In this document: positions 10,651-22,300 of the stretch, piece after piece | Position numbering within the stretch: position 1 is the stretch's first letter | Layout of the letters: the number at the start of each line of letters is the position of its first letter | Assembly: GCA_022747635.1 (NCBI GenBank) | Contig: JAKTNV010000018.1 | Location: 5,207,813 to 5,271,812, forward strand | Source: Hetaerina americana | Lineage: Eukaryota > Arthropoda > Insecta > Odonata > Calopterygidae | Direction: 5' to 3' | Length of the DNA stretch: 64,000 nucleotides | Translations under genes and position numbers: made by a program | Notes under the pieces: model-generated | What the model saw: the letters and a program-made list of their open reading frames with translations, nothing else | What the model was told of the DNA's origin: nothing | Database searches by the model: none

Positions 10651-11403
10651 CGAGGGTCATCCGGGAAGTAGTACCCGTTCGTGCCGCATGAAGTGCTGAC
10701 GACGCGAGTAGCCGCTGGACGAGGTCAGATAGCTTCAGTGGCTTGTCTGCCTTCTCTGAGCCAAGTTGCGTGACGCTAGCATTGCCTGTGTTGTTTCTGT
10801 GATTGTTTACAATGTTTAAAAAAATTGAGAACGCCGCCAGTTGTGAAGTGAGGGCAGTGATTAAATTCCTCAATGCAAGAAACGTTCGCCCATGTGATAT
10901 TCATCGCCAATTAAAGGAGGTGTATGGAGACAATGTAATGGACGAGTCGTCTGTTCGGCGGTGGTGTCGCAACTTCAACATGGGGAGGGGGAACACACAC
11001 GACGATGAGCGTTCGGAGAGACCGTCTGTCATTATAGACCAACTGGTGAGCTCAGTTGACGAATTCGTGAGGAACGATCGGCGCGTCACAATTGATGACA
11101 TCTGTGAGCATTTTCCCAATGTTTCTCGAACAATTGTTCATGAAATTGTTAAACACCATCTGCATTATGCAAAAATTTGTGCAAGATGGGTCCCTCGCGT
11201 ATCTCAATGAGCTGGCGGCGAAGGACTATGCAGCAGGAATACAGAAACTTGTCACACGTTATGACAAATGCCTTAATTTGCTTGGAGATTATGTTGAGAA
11301 GTAGTTTAAAGTATCCTCTTTCAAATAAAATTTTTTATGTTTGTTAATATTTACTTTTGTGTCTTTATTTCACGAACGGGTACTACTTTCCGGATGACCC
11401 TCG
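10651..11403 (+). mobile_element. Mariner element, internally deleted (753 bp)
   Basis: 33-bp terminal inverted repeats at 10,651-10,683 and 11,371-11,403 (CGAGGGTCATCCGG..., one mismatch) flanked by TA duplications. The reading frame from 10,803 gives the N-terminal helix-turn-helix half of a mariner transposase (IENAASCEVRAVIKFLNARN, DESSVRRWCRNFNMGRG, VSRTIVHEIVKHHL), stopping at 11,208-11,210. Another frame resumes with the transposase C-terminus (YDKCLNLLGDYVEK, stop at 11,304). The catalytic DD34D core is missing, so the copy is non-autonomous. Confidence 0.93.
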
Positions 11404-13740
11404 TATTATGCACGCAAATAATCATTGATATGCTTTGAAATATTTCACAACACGCATTAAAATTGTTAAGCCATATACCACTCTGTCAAAAAGTGACTGA
11501 CAAATATTTTAAGTCCTTTCCGCTTTGCCAAGATGGGCCTTTCTACATTGGTCAATGGGACTGGAAGGTTTCACCGCCTAATTTGAAAACACTCCTTCGC
11601 ACACGGGGCACACTGAGAATCATGTGTTTTTTTATAAGGTGCTCCATCCATAAGGTGCTGCATCCATAAATTAAGATAATCTACATTATAATGCTTGCAG
11701 CTCCTCTTCAAAAAGTCATTTCCTGCAATATTCCTCTGCAATGATGGAGTGAATATTATATTCGGTTAAAATGAAATTTAATATATATTCATGAATAGAA
11801 TACACATATGTAAGCACTTAAAGATTGAGAACGAAACCCTTAAGTGGTAGCTTTTTACATTCTTTTTCTATTAGTCATTTGAAAAATATCAAAACAGAAT
11901 ATTTATTTTCTTGGGGCTTCATTTCAAATATATCTAAGCAATGTTGATTGTATGTATTTGTTCTGTATGCCTGGTATAAAAAAGGATATTTTTAGACGCT
12001 TTTTTGGGCTTTCACGATAGTGGTTTCTTTCTGAATAAAAGGGCAATATTAATTCTGTTTATTTATTTTGATAATCGTTTTGCATTAGATAATCAAATGA
12101 AGTATGTTTATCACGTGAGCGCCATATGGAATATGGTGCGTAGGGCGTTTGTGCCCGAGGTCAGCTAATCCACTTATGACGTAATTAATAGAGAAACCAA
12201 ACGCTCGACTGCAAAGTACCCTTCTCTTGAATTTGATGCATTATACTGGTCTAGTGGGTTGAGGGTGAAATAACTTTACTATGGCTCCTATTCTGTGGTT
12301 ATGTAACAATTTAGTCAATGCAATTCCCTAAATTGTATTCATAGGAAAGGCAGCTCAAGGGACTTTTGCCATGAAATGGGCTTTGGTTTAATTTTCGGAT
12401 ACTTTTGAGTGCGTTGGTAAAAAAAAATTTATTCTACAGCAAAGCTCCCTATTAATTTGATGATGCATTATTTAGCGGCATTTAGTAAAGAAATATGCTT
12501 ACTACGCAATTAAATCGTGAGGGCAAAATATTTCCAATGGTTTCTTGTTATTCAAAGAGCTCTTGTAAAGATTACCCATTTGTTGAAAAATGTTATTCTC
12601 CAAGTAATGCACAATGGCAGGGGGCAACAACCGTGACTTAAATCAGTGATCTAGGTATTTACCAAATTAATAACTAGCAAGCAAAGGAACACTTCAGTCA
12701 TATGCATGAATAAGCATGAGTGAAAAGGTCCTCTTTTCAGACTAATTATTGGCATTTCATGAAATCAAAAAGAATCAGTTGGTCTTTTTCTGTTATATAC
12801 TTCGCAATGATGGATAAATAAAAAAATTATTTGTTACAATGTAACAATTAAGGTATCTATGCATGAAACAAAAAATAACTTACCAATAAAGCTAAATAAT
12901 ATCATATAAAGTTAATTGTCAACAAAACGAATATCAAGGTAAATATTTAATATAAAAACACCGAATCTAATCGTCAGATGAGCTGATTACTCTCCAATGT
13001 CACACCTGTTTTATTCATATTGAATCTTAGGGACGTGTACTAAGTACTTATTGCCGTGGAATTGTGCCAAAGAGAGGCCATATGGGTTGTAACTCATTTA
13101 ACACTTTCCCTCCCACGAGAAAGACTTTGAAATACTATTCAGCCGTTACTCCTTTAAAATGTAAGCAAAAATATGGTTTAAATCACTTTAAGATACGAGA
13201 GACGATGCAACCTTCAAAAACGAATCTTAAGAACGGAGGGTAAAGGATGGATAACGAACCTTCACAGATGTCCCTTTTATCAAGACGCTCAGGGGCCGCC
13301 CTGACGCCTCCTTCTCCTCGTTTCGCCCCCATAGCCTACAGCAACGTCCCACGGAGGGCAGTAGCACTCACATTGGGTACCGCTGGTGTAGTTCATATGC
13401 CAGTCTCGTCACAAAATTAAACGCTTCGATGCTAAACTGAGTCCATGTCAATGGTAGAATAACCCGTTGTTTAATCATTTGAATAATATTTGAATAAAGT
13501 AGCCTCAAAGCCTAGTTAATGTTCATATTCATCACAATTTTCTTTTACAAATATTAAATTACTCATCAGAAACATGGCCCTCCCTGAAACCGCTAGATTG
13601 TTACCAGCAGACAAGACGTGTTCCGTTGGAATTTAATTATGATAGCGTGTGAAATGGGGTTTCAGTCAATGACACACTCATTGCAAGGGGGTTTTAAAAA
13701 TTCATTACGGCTTTCTTACCAAATGAGATGGATCAATTTT
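11404..13740. other. Gene A downstream flank, part 3
   Basis: About 2.3 kb without a convincing gene. The first 1.3 kb aligns loosely with the gene B flank (22,745-23,450). The last ~800 bp (12,900-13,700) aligns in inverted orientation with 54,300-55,130. This is old low-copy sequence of the duplicated locus, not an obvious mobile element. Confidence 0.5.
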
Positions 13741-15690
13741 TCTCGCATCTTCCTTACCTTTGACCTTTTTTGTTCTGCTGACGTTTCGGTGACCGACTCA
13801 CTCTTTCGCTTCAGGACCTCAGAAGCCTAGAGAAGATGAGCGATCCAGCCTACTAAACGTCGGCGTGCGTCGAAACGCCGGGCCGATGTATGACCAATTA
13901 CGCAATCGAGGAATCGCAATCACTCGGTTTAGCTGTTTGTGCAATTAAATACCTCGATTATTTGTCCAAGAGACGGTGAGCTGTTTCACCTGCCAGGAAG
14001 GAAATGCATGAACACGGAAGAAGAAGGATACCATTAGGGCCTGGTCAAAAATGTTAATTTCAGAGCATTCATTGGCACCTATAGCCTGACTAAATAGGCA
14101 ATGAGCCACATTCGAAACATAAAGCACCCCAAAAGATAGACACCCTTGAAATGGTAAGATTATAGCATTTTGGTCTACTAGGTTTAGGGATAGGAGGGTG
14201 TTGGGTTGACGGATTGAGAATTTTACTGTTCAGTAGTATTTCGGGGTACCCACATTATCTGATAGACATGTCACTGGTCCAAGTATTTCTGTTAGGTGGG
14301 GGTGTTGTTGTAGAGACAGAAGCCCCGGATTGAGAGTGATAAGGGGATGGAGCGTTTTGTAAGCGATGGACGGCAGCTGTGAAAATGAAGATACTGTGCT
14401 TATTGGTTGGTTAAATGTGGACAGGGGTGTAAAACCTAATATTCTGGAGGTGAATGTTGATATCTAGGAAAGTGATGTTCGAGTCAGATAAAGATGAAGT
14501 GAAAGATACCGAGGAGGAAGAATTGAGAGGGGAAACAAAGGAGGAAAAGGTTTTGCGTCTGTGGGACCAAAGAAGGAAAATGTCATCAATATATTGGGCC
14601 CAGAAGAGTGGTTTTAGGGTTTTCTGCTGGAACAGGATATGTTCAATTTCACCCATAAAAAGATTGATATTTGCATTAGCCATGCGCGTGCCCATTTCAG
14701 CGCCTATTATTCGCAAATATATCACCCCGTTTTTTGTCGTTAAATTTGAAATTAGTTTTGATGAGGACGATTTGGCTCGATTTATATACCAATCGCCTCT
14801 TCTTGATGGTCTACTTTTCAACTTGGGCTATTCTTCACGTGATTAATGGCTAACTTATCCATTTCGAGTTCCCCTCCAGCAAAGTAGATGTAGGACTCAA
14901 CAATCTTTGGATGCATTCTTGGAATTAAAATGTCTCTCTTTTCATTTTTCTTCTGTGGTCCATGTCACACTTCGATGGAACTACTCTGTTTTAATTTTTT
15001 CAAGTTTGTTGGACATTATGGAAATAATAGGGAAACAGGAAATACATTTTTATGAATGGCGGTTATTGTTTATGAATGACCTCATTCTCAATTTCGTTTG
15101 GTGAGTGGCCTTGAGACTATTTCCACGCACAATCCAACACAATTAAAGGCTAAACTTATCGTTAGCCATTACTGGCGACATTTCATGGAACACAATGGCC
15201 GTATTCGTACATTGCACTCACTTTCGGCAGTATTACCTACCCTTTTTTGAGTGAATTCTTTCATAGTTTTACCCATTTAAAGGCTAAAGGAAACAAAATA
15301 TTTTAAGTACGGTGAATACATTTGTGTCAACGCGAAAATGATGATTCCATTTTTTTCCTCTTCCACGGATTATTTAGTGTCAGTGACTTTTTAAAAAATT
15401 AATGCCAAAATTAAGTCATATTAATATTTCATCAGTATGTGTGTAAGTTTATTATTAATAGGGTTATTAAAATTCTCTGCTGGAACTGGTAATGCATAAA
15501 GGTTAGATACAGCCACTTCGGACAAAGGCACGTTGTGCGTAGTAATTCTTATTTGCAATCTGGATAGCTTAGAAAACCTTTAGTAAATTTGAATATTATT
15601 TACTTTAATATTTGTGATGTCCTAGCAAACTTCATCAGGGTTCTGTATAATTGCTATAATTAAACTAATCTTGGCTCGATGACTACTCGC
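13741..15690 (-). mobile_element. PLE-1 copy alpha
   Basis: Penelope-like element in antisense. Its RT core lies at 14,411-14,821: GAEMGTRMANANINLFMGE, the catalytic YIDDIFLLW and FLDINIHLQ. The left end has the ACGTTTCGG...AACGCCGGGCCGATG pseudo-LTR-like region (13,780-13,910). The right end (15,350-15,690) is the shared non-coding terminus reaching a TA array. The RT frame ends early after FYTPVHI, and the GIY-YIG domain is not recognisable. Copies are at 28,920-30,600 (+), 41,360-43,140 (-), 53,346-54,230 (+) and 55,268-56,310 (-). Confidence 0.85.
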
Positions 15691-15696
<6 letters not shown>

Positions 15697-15773
<77 letters not shown>

Positions 15774-15800
15774 CATATATATATATACATATATATATAT
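15697..15800. repeat. (TA)n microsatellite
   Basis: TA array with a few interruptions, at the PLE-1 end. Confidence 0.95.
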
Positions 15801-15904
15801 AAACACAGATGTAGATTTTAGAATATAGAGACACAAAGAAAGGACACTCACAATTTGTTATTTGACGTTTCGACAGCACGGCTGTCGTCTTCGGATTCTG
15901 AATG

Positions 15905-15905
<1 letters not shown>
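15801..15905 (-). mobile_element. PLE terminal fragment with hammerhead-like motif
   Basis: About 105 bp bracketed by TA arrays. On the minus strand it reads CCGAAGA, a 5-bp hairpin GACAG-CCGTG-CTGTC, then GAAACGTC. That is a type-I hammerhead core with one core change (CUGAAGA to CCGAAGA) and one extra base before stem II. The same end occurs twice, as a palindrome, at 32,283-32,490. Confidence 0.65.
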
Positions 15906-15935
<30 letters not shown>

Positions 15936-15937
15936 CG
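15904..15937. repeat. (TA)n microsatellite
   Basis: Short TA array on the other side of the PLE terminal fragment. Confidence 0.9.
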
Positions 15938-17260
15938 GTGAAGTACAAGGGAATTGCAGACGAGAAATGGAAATGAAGCAAGTTGTAGAACCCAGGGAAA
16001 GGATTATTTGTGACGATGAGTGAGACAAGGGAGTAGATCATCACTTACGTGTTTCCACGCAGGAAAAGGAGTAAATAATGCAAAAGGCATATGGCGAACT
16101 GGAGGTGAACATGATTATTCCTTGTTTAAAATGAATTTGAATTTGATAATCCGGGCATCGAAGGGTTTTAATCTCTGGCAAATGCATTCGAAGGTCGATA
16201 CGACAGGTATGTGATGAGGTCAATGCAAGGAAACTCAATGCCTTGTGGTTGTCATAAAAATGGGAAGCAATAATAACCTTTAAAACAAGAGTGTTCAACT
16301 AAGGATGTGAAATAGTTTCCCTCTATTTGATTTTTTTGGATATTCATGCCATTGTAGTGTAAGCCAATGAACCAGGGAGCAAATGCTGTCGTAGCTTAAC
16401 GTGGTGCAAAAGTTCAATTAATACTTGGATCGGATAACAAAGCCGGGGGAAATTTGCGATATCCGGCATAGATAAATGCATGTGTGACTCTTAACATTTT
16501 CATCATTTATGCCATAGGGCATAGTGTCGATCATTTGCCAATCTGATCATAAAACACCGCGCTTAGTTACTGGCTGAATCTATTTCTCTGTCTCAAAATT
16601 TGTGGTGATGTCATCAGAAATCTTTTGAATGGATGCTCAAAGAAGGGTTTTCTATTAGAGTAATGAGAGTTTTCTTTTTCAAATGTTTAAGTCCCCTTCA
16701 GAAATGTGATGCTTCCTTCTCTCGCTAGATCGTCAATTGCATTATATACGTAATGCGTTCAAATCTACATAAGACCGCGTGTAAAGAGTATGTCTAGTCA
16801 TTTACTCTGTCATTGATAAGTTTCACAAAAGGATCATTATTGCTTTACCGCCATATTTCATGAATTTATTTTATCTCAGTTTTTACTTTTGTTTGACCTC
16901 CCCATTTTGGTCGACGTTTCGGCGAACGATTCTGTCGGAAGCTTCAGGAGTTCAGAAGCCTGGAGAAGATAAGCGATCGTGCGATGGGGTGGAAATTCGT
17001 TTTCATGAATATAGAGTCGAGAGACTGAAACACAGGGGAGGGACATAAGGAACGTGTGTGGGGTATTGCAAGGAAGGTGTATGGGTGGGCGGAAGAAGAA
17101 ATGAAAGAATACGGTTTAGGAGACGGCAGTCTCCACCTACACAATAGGAATTGGGCTGTCGCAAGGTAGCTCGGTAGGGGTTTGTTTGTCACCAGGCATC
17201 CTTCGTACGTTTCCTCTGCATACAATTGCATCTGGAAACCCGCGATTATTTATATATATA
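15938..17260. mobile_element. PLE-1-associated non-coding unit, copy alpha
   Basis: About 1.3 kb with no credible ORF, repeated at 27,311-28,395 (inverted), 43,388-44,280 and 56,630-58,105. Each copy follows a PLE-1 end and a TA array. It contains CGACGTTTCGGCGAACG followed by CTTCAGGAGTTCAGAAGCCT near 16,910-16,965, the kind of sequence seen at PLE pseudo-LTR ends. Confidence 0.6.
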
Positions 17261-17280
17261 TATGTATATTTATTAGTTAT

Positions 17281-17545
17281 TTTATTAGGTAATCTACCGG
17301 TTAAGGTAGGTTTTTGATGGACGCAGCTCCTAAATAAATATTTTGTTACTCCTAGTAAAATATCTACATCAGGTCCTTCTTCATCCCTGAGTACTTTCTT
17401 TCTCCCTTTATCCCGTCCCACATCACTATACTGTTCCATCCCTTTCCTCGTTTCCTAAAAAATTTCCCCTCTATTACAGTCTTCAACATCCCACTGCCGG
17501 TCAATACCCCCTTCATCCACTTTTCCTGCCTCCATAGGATTATAC
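17281..17545 (-). mobile_element. LINE-A copy 3, 3' fragment
   Basis: Antisense 5'-truncated tail: GGTAATCTACCGGTTAAGGT at its left edge and a C-terminal peptide resembling KWMKGVLTGSGMLKTVIEG with substitutions. Confidence 0.85.
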
Positions 17546-17584
17546 ATATGATTTCGTCGTCGTAAGATGAAAGTGACGAATAAT

Positions 17585-17762
17585 AAATTGGATAGCAACA
17601 AACAATAAAGAAACACAAAAAGATCACTCACGCGTAATTGCTTGATCATTTCGAACGAATTCTACTTGTATATCTTCCAGTGAAGTCGGAGCAGAATGAT
17701 CAATAAATAACGTGTGAGTGATCTTTTTATGTGTTTGTTTATTGTTTATTGTTGTCCAATTT
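17585..17762. repeat. Palindrome of two PLE ends
   Basis: Inverted repeat with arms of about 65 bp (left 17,585-17,650, right 17,697-17,762) sharing ACAAACAATAAA-like and AGATCACTCAC/GTGAGTGATCT segments. The loop holds AGTCGGAGCAGAATGA. Two copies of one PLE terminus lie head to head, as in the clearer palindrome at 32,283-32,490. Confidence 0.7.
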
Positions 17763-17807
17763 ATGGTACATATATATGTATGTGTATATATATGTATATA
17801 CTACTAC

Positions 17808-17839
<32 letters not shown>

Positions 17840-17912
17840 TTAAAATTATATATATATATATATTTATGTATAAAATATACATAACATATTTATCATACAC
17901 ATATCAAATAAC

Positions 17913-17956
<44 letters not shown>
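17763..17956. repeat. Degenerate (TA)n tract
   Basis: TA-rich tract with several interruptions. It ends at the gene B upstream region. Confidence 0.9.
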
Positions 17957-18476
17957 CATACATATGTGTGTATACCAAAATAACGCGTATGGTAGCACAG
18001 ATAAGCATTTCTAAAGGATGTTACTTTGCAGTTTTATATTTCATAAACACAATTAAGAGGGTATGGCAATTTACAATAGTGTTGGTTAGTATTCCCTATG
18101 CTAGTAGTCCTTAGTGTTGGGTGCGTATTAAAAAAGCGCCCATCATCCCCTACAAAGAAATCAACATGGTTACACCAACAATGGATACCTATAGAATGGA
18201 TGTCTTTTATTTCAGCTTCATTATCTTGGTACTTTGACCTGCTCTTTGGAAATTTTCGAATCATTTGCCTTGGTCCTCTTAGAAGCCAATGTGTAAGTAA
18301 TTTGGGCCACAAATGACCCCTAAGCACTGGTTACGTATTTTCCATTCTTTTTAAAAGGAAAGTTTTCGTGCGAATTCAAACCAGGAATTCCTGGACTATC
18401 GTAAATTTCTCTTGCTCTTGTTCTTAAACCCCGCAATTATCGCCTTCTCTTATCAAATTAGTCCTCCCTGAAGCCG
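17957..18476 (+). promoter_or_regulatory. Conserved upstream region of gene B
   Basis: Resembles the upstream regions of genes A, C and especially E. The TTATCA GATA-type motif occurs at about 18,450. No ORF is convincing. Confidence 0.55.
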
Positions 18477-18526
18477 CCGAAGCGACGGTGGATATAAAAG
18501 CTGGGACTTCTAATGCCAGTGTCAGA
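18477..18526 (+). promoter_or_regulatory. Gene B core promoter
   Basis: CCGAAGCGACGG at 18,477-18,488, TATAAAAG at 18,493-18,500, and a TCAG initiator with the predicted start at A18524. The spacing equals that of gene A. Confidence 0.8.
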
Positions 18527-18560
18527 AGCTGAAGGAGACTTCTAGCACTGTTCTTAAGAA
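18524..18560 (+). other. Gene B exon 1, 3' part and donor deleted
   Basis: After CAGAAGCTG the sequence jumps to GGAGACTTCTAGCACTGTTC, which corresponds to intron 1 of the other copies. The deletion of about 65-70 bp removes the end of exon 1 and the GTGAGT donor. A cryptic donor, or retention of the leader up to exon 2, would be needed for a B transcript from this promoter. Confidence 0.7.
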
Positions 18561-18809
18561 CATAATGGTGTTGACTCTAATTATTCTTTTAGCCCTTACC
18601 TTCCTCTAGCTCCCCAGCCGTCATGTATGTATTTAATGCTTCTCTCTAACATAGGGTAAAAAAATTTGCTTTTACTCTTAATAACAAGGTCATACATGCT
18701 AATACTTAAATACTTTTCAATTACCCATTATTTGCGTTATTCAAACCTGTAGAGTTCAGTACTCGACTTTAAATGATTTAACGTTTTCATTTCTTCCAGA
18801 TTTCACACA

Positions 18810-21800
18810 ATGAAGTGGTGTTTGGTTCTTAGCGTGTTCTTGGCGGGAGTTGTTCTGTCCGAGATAGACGCTTTGCCAGTTCCAGGTGAGTATTTAAAAT
18901 TAACCCGTTTTAAAATATAATTTCAAACACTCACTCAAATACCAACAAAATATTAATTTAGGTCCAAGAATTCTTTTTTTTAATACAGTCATAGGACTAC
19001 AATGCTCATTAAGTTTTAAGTTGGAAGACGATCGGGGTGAATTCAAAGAATTTTGAGATCCTAAGAAGTGTTGAAAGGCAGAATGGGATAGGGACATGGC
19101 GTCTAAGAGAGAATGTTGAGTTAATTTTTGGAGTATATGAGAAAGGAAGAGGATTCTGTGTTCTAGAGATGAGAATGTAAGAGAATGACAAGGAATGGGT
19201 CGCACTACCTTTAAAAGGAGTCCTTAGAAGAAGCAGCATTACCCTAACTTGAAAATAAATGCAAAAGCATTTTAATTTCTCAAATGTTTAGGCTGTTAAC
19301 TCTTCGGGAACATTCACTAAGACATAATTTCTTTTTGCTTTAATTCTTCTCATAATTTCTGCCTGTGTCCCAATCCCCAACAGAACCAATTTTTATATTC
19401 CATACTCCAATTTGCAATGTATGTATTAAGGGTGACAAGGAAACCGTAGTTTAAATGAACTTTTTTCAGCCAATCAAGATCGGTCCAATAGAATATATAC
19501 GTTAAAGCAGGTAATGGCTGCCCTCAGAAGAGTAACTACTCCTGTGAAATTTATAACAACGTAAAGTGATATCACGTTTAAGTGATTGGGAGCATAGGTC
19601 TTTAGGCTGGGGAAATAATATGGGAATTGGAATGTGACCGATTTTCAACGCATTAATCTAGTATCAACAAGGTGCAGATACAATTATTAGAAAAGAAAGG
19701 AAATATAAAAGATTAAGTCGGGAAACTGGCAATAAATAAGAATAAAACAAGAGTTGAATGCAGTAATTGACGTGGCCCGAACGCACAAGGGGAGGAGGGG
19801 GGGATGTACTATTTGTAAAAATTAGTCTGTTGTTTTATCATCCCCCACCATATACTCTTGCGCTGCCTTGTATTGTATCATGTAATAATAGTCGATAAAA
19901 ATATAGGGTGTCATGTTGCGTTCAATTTCTTTCGCTCAAGATTTGTAGCGGTTCACATTCTGTGTCAAATCAAAGCCTCCTCTTCTTGAGAATGCTTCCT
20001 CCGCTGCTTTCGTTGGTGCCTTTCTGACATATTCCAATCTACCTTCCACTACTGCTCGCAGTGAATGCATTATCTCTTGCCTCCAACCCCATGTATTTCT
20101 GCTTCTTACCTGCATCACCGTCTTCCTTCTGCTATAGCCTTCCCCTCACCCTCTGCATGTATTTTATCAATATAATTCCAAATAGCCCTAAGTTAATATT
20201 ATCAAATAAAATTTCTTATTAATACCGGCCCAGATGCATCACTATTTCCCATGTTTACGTAGGCCTACTGCGGTGTTTAAAGCATGCATTAGTTGACATT
20301 AACCTTTATAGATTGCGTTACTTCGAGGTTTTCTGGCAATGATTATTCGTTTTTCTTAAACTAAAATTTTTCGCAGCATTGTGTCCGGAAAAAAGCAGAA
20401 CACACCATATTGTACTCTTTGATAAATTATTCAACAAGGGTACGCTCTCTAATGAGAGTAGAATAACATTTTTGTGACCAATATTTGATATGGTGAATCA
20501 AAATGGTCAGCCTCAAATAAAATGTTAAGAAAAGGGAATAGACACGTTCCTCTGGCGGTGTTCCAATCCTAGGGAACTCCATGGGTAGATTGCCCAGAGA
20601 CGCAAAACGGATTCAAGGACTACCTCCAAGGCTAGTGTGGGTCCTAGCCAACACGCTTCCACTTAGTCTTATGCCAGCAGGCAATACACATGCTATGGTC
20701 CCAGGAGTCGATTCCAGCGAATATGCAACCGGAGTCCCCGATGTGTTTTGACGCAAGGCAAGCAGCTTACACGTTATTTCTTCTTTTCTTATTCCCCTTT
20801 GCCTTAGTGATGGTGCGAATTAAAACGGAATACGTAGGTACAGTGATATTTTCTGATTAAATAAAAGTTTATTTTAACCTCTCATGACTACATTTAAAAA
20901 AATGTACGCATCTGTATGCAGAGAATAATATCATGATTGAATTTTCGAATTATATACCAGACATACATTTTTTTCTCATCCCCGACACAACAGCTGAAAC
21001 GGTCTGGCTTTTAAGAAGTTCTCTCGGGTTTCCCATCCGGTCAGGTTGCAGTACGAGGACGTTTTGAATCGAGCTATCGAAACGTCGGTGTGCTGCAACC
21101 TGACCCGGTGGGATATTTTCCTCCATGTTCACAATAAGTAAGTTTTACACTGTTCATTATATCTTCTATGATATAGAGCAACATTTATCTTTACGAATAC
21201 TAGTATTACAGTTCTTTAATTCTCGCATTCAAAACGATAATTTAATGTGCTAGTGCGCAAGCGCGAGTTTACTTCCTCCTCGTAGTCCGTCGTAGTTCGC
21301 CGTTTGCTCGGCTGCAATCCACGGGGTTCGTGTAGCGGGAAATTTGGAATATTTAAACGGAGCATGATCTGTGCTAAACGCCGCATTACGTTAACTTTAT
21401 CGATGAACATTTCTCAATTTGGCAATTGTATTTCTTTCGGCAACAAATGCGAACGATAAACAGTCATGTTGATATATTTTAGTGATTTCAAAAACATATG
21501 CTACTAGTCTATAATCGTCGGTTACTCTTAAATGTTGGCTAAGGGGTTCTATGGTTGTTATTTAAATGCTGAAGCACTGACGGAACGTTGGGGAACCATT
21601 TTAGTTTAAAGTAAAAACTTATTTTCCTAGAAGTATTAACTTGATATCCTTGTCCTAACCAAGTCATTGTTCGTTGATATTTCAGAGGAAGAAGCGGTAA
21701 CGCAGAAAGTGGAAGCCGTTGAAGGTTTGACCGCCCGGTTGTTCGACGGATTGGGCAGCAAACGTCCTAAGAAGCCTAACCACCGTAGCTCCAGCCATGG

Positions 21801-21957
21801 CAGTTCCAGCGAGGAACACAAGCCTCATAAACCCTCGCATTCTCACAGCAGCAGTTCCAGTTCTCACGATTCCAGCGACAGACGTGACAGCCACGAGCAC
21901 CCCCACCGGCCACCGAAAATTTGCCTGAAGTTTCCCAAGTTCCACGGCAAAGAATAG
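18810..21957 (+). CDS. Gene B: small secreted His/Ser-rich protein (115 aa)
   Basis: Spliced CDS 18,810-18,885 + 21,686-21,957, phase-1 junction as in gene A; exon 2 starts at 18,800 after TTCTTCCAG. The signal peptide differs from A only by EIDA for EINA. The mature protein starts LPVPEEEAVTQKVEAVEG and has a shorter linker without the HHH block. It continues with HKPHKPSHSHSSSSSSHDSS and ends RPPKICLKFPKFHGKE. Exon 3 is 45 nt (15 codons) shorter than in A, in frame. Only one mature cysteine remains. The ORF is intact although exon 1 has lost its donor. Intron 2 is 2.8 kb and contains a foldback element but no LINE-A tail. Exon 3 is identical at protein level to gene D. Confidence 0.82.
21021..21113. 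repeat. Foldback element in gene B intron 2
   Basis: TCTCGGGTTTCCCATCC...GGTCAGGTTGCAGTAC, with its inverse CTGCAACCTGACCCGG about 60 bp on. The centre contains CTATCGAAACGTC. A related palindrome lies in gene D intron 2 at 48,411-48,516. The B copy is less symmetric, with an A-rich change in the left GACGTTTCG arm. Confidence 0.65.
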
Positions 21958-22300
21958 GAAGTCAATGTACTCTGGATATCCCTATTCATCGATACCGAAG
22001 AGAGATCTTATGGCTCCACAAAGGAGTCGCCGAAGCAATGGGTTGTAAATACTTTCAACAGGTGGACACAAATGGCTCTTGCCTTGTGCATTTCCGGAGA
22101 GGTATTTAATCCAGAGCAAGGCCATTCAATGGTAGCCAATCTGCTATCTGTGGTCAATGTTATCTCACAATATGCAAGAGGTCATTAATGATTGATATTA
22201 GCCCATACGTGCCAACGTTTTGCGCCATTTACTGTTCTGTTGTTTCTCCAACAACTCTTACTGTTTCACTTGAGAAAATAAAGAGACATTTCCTTGACAT
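21958..22300 (+). other. Gene B 3' UTR
   Basis: Follows the TAG stop at 21,955-21,957 and corresponds to the gene A 3' UTR. A 73-codon ORF at 22,188-22,409 overlaps its end and is identical in the D copy, but this reflects the near-identical duplication. Confidence 0.6.
22277..22282 (+). terminator. Gene B poly(A) signal AATAAA
   Basis: AATAAA in GAGAAAATAAAGAGA, 320 nt after the stop codon. Confidence 0.8.

Noticed and set aside
13780..13830. CTGAAGC...CCGAAACGTC on the minus strand at PLE-1 pseudo-LTRs (also 16,910, 27,690, 54,210, 57,705) as hammerheads
   Set aside because: The first core strand is CTGAAGC rather than CTGANGA, and I could not draw a convincing stem II. Possibly decayed, but not supported.
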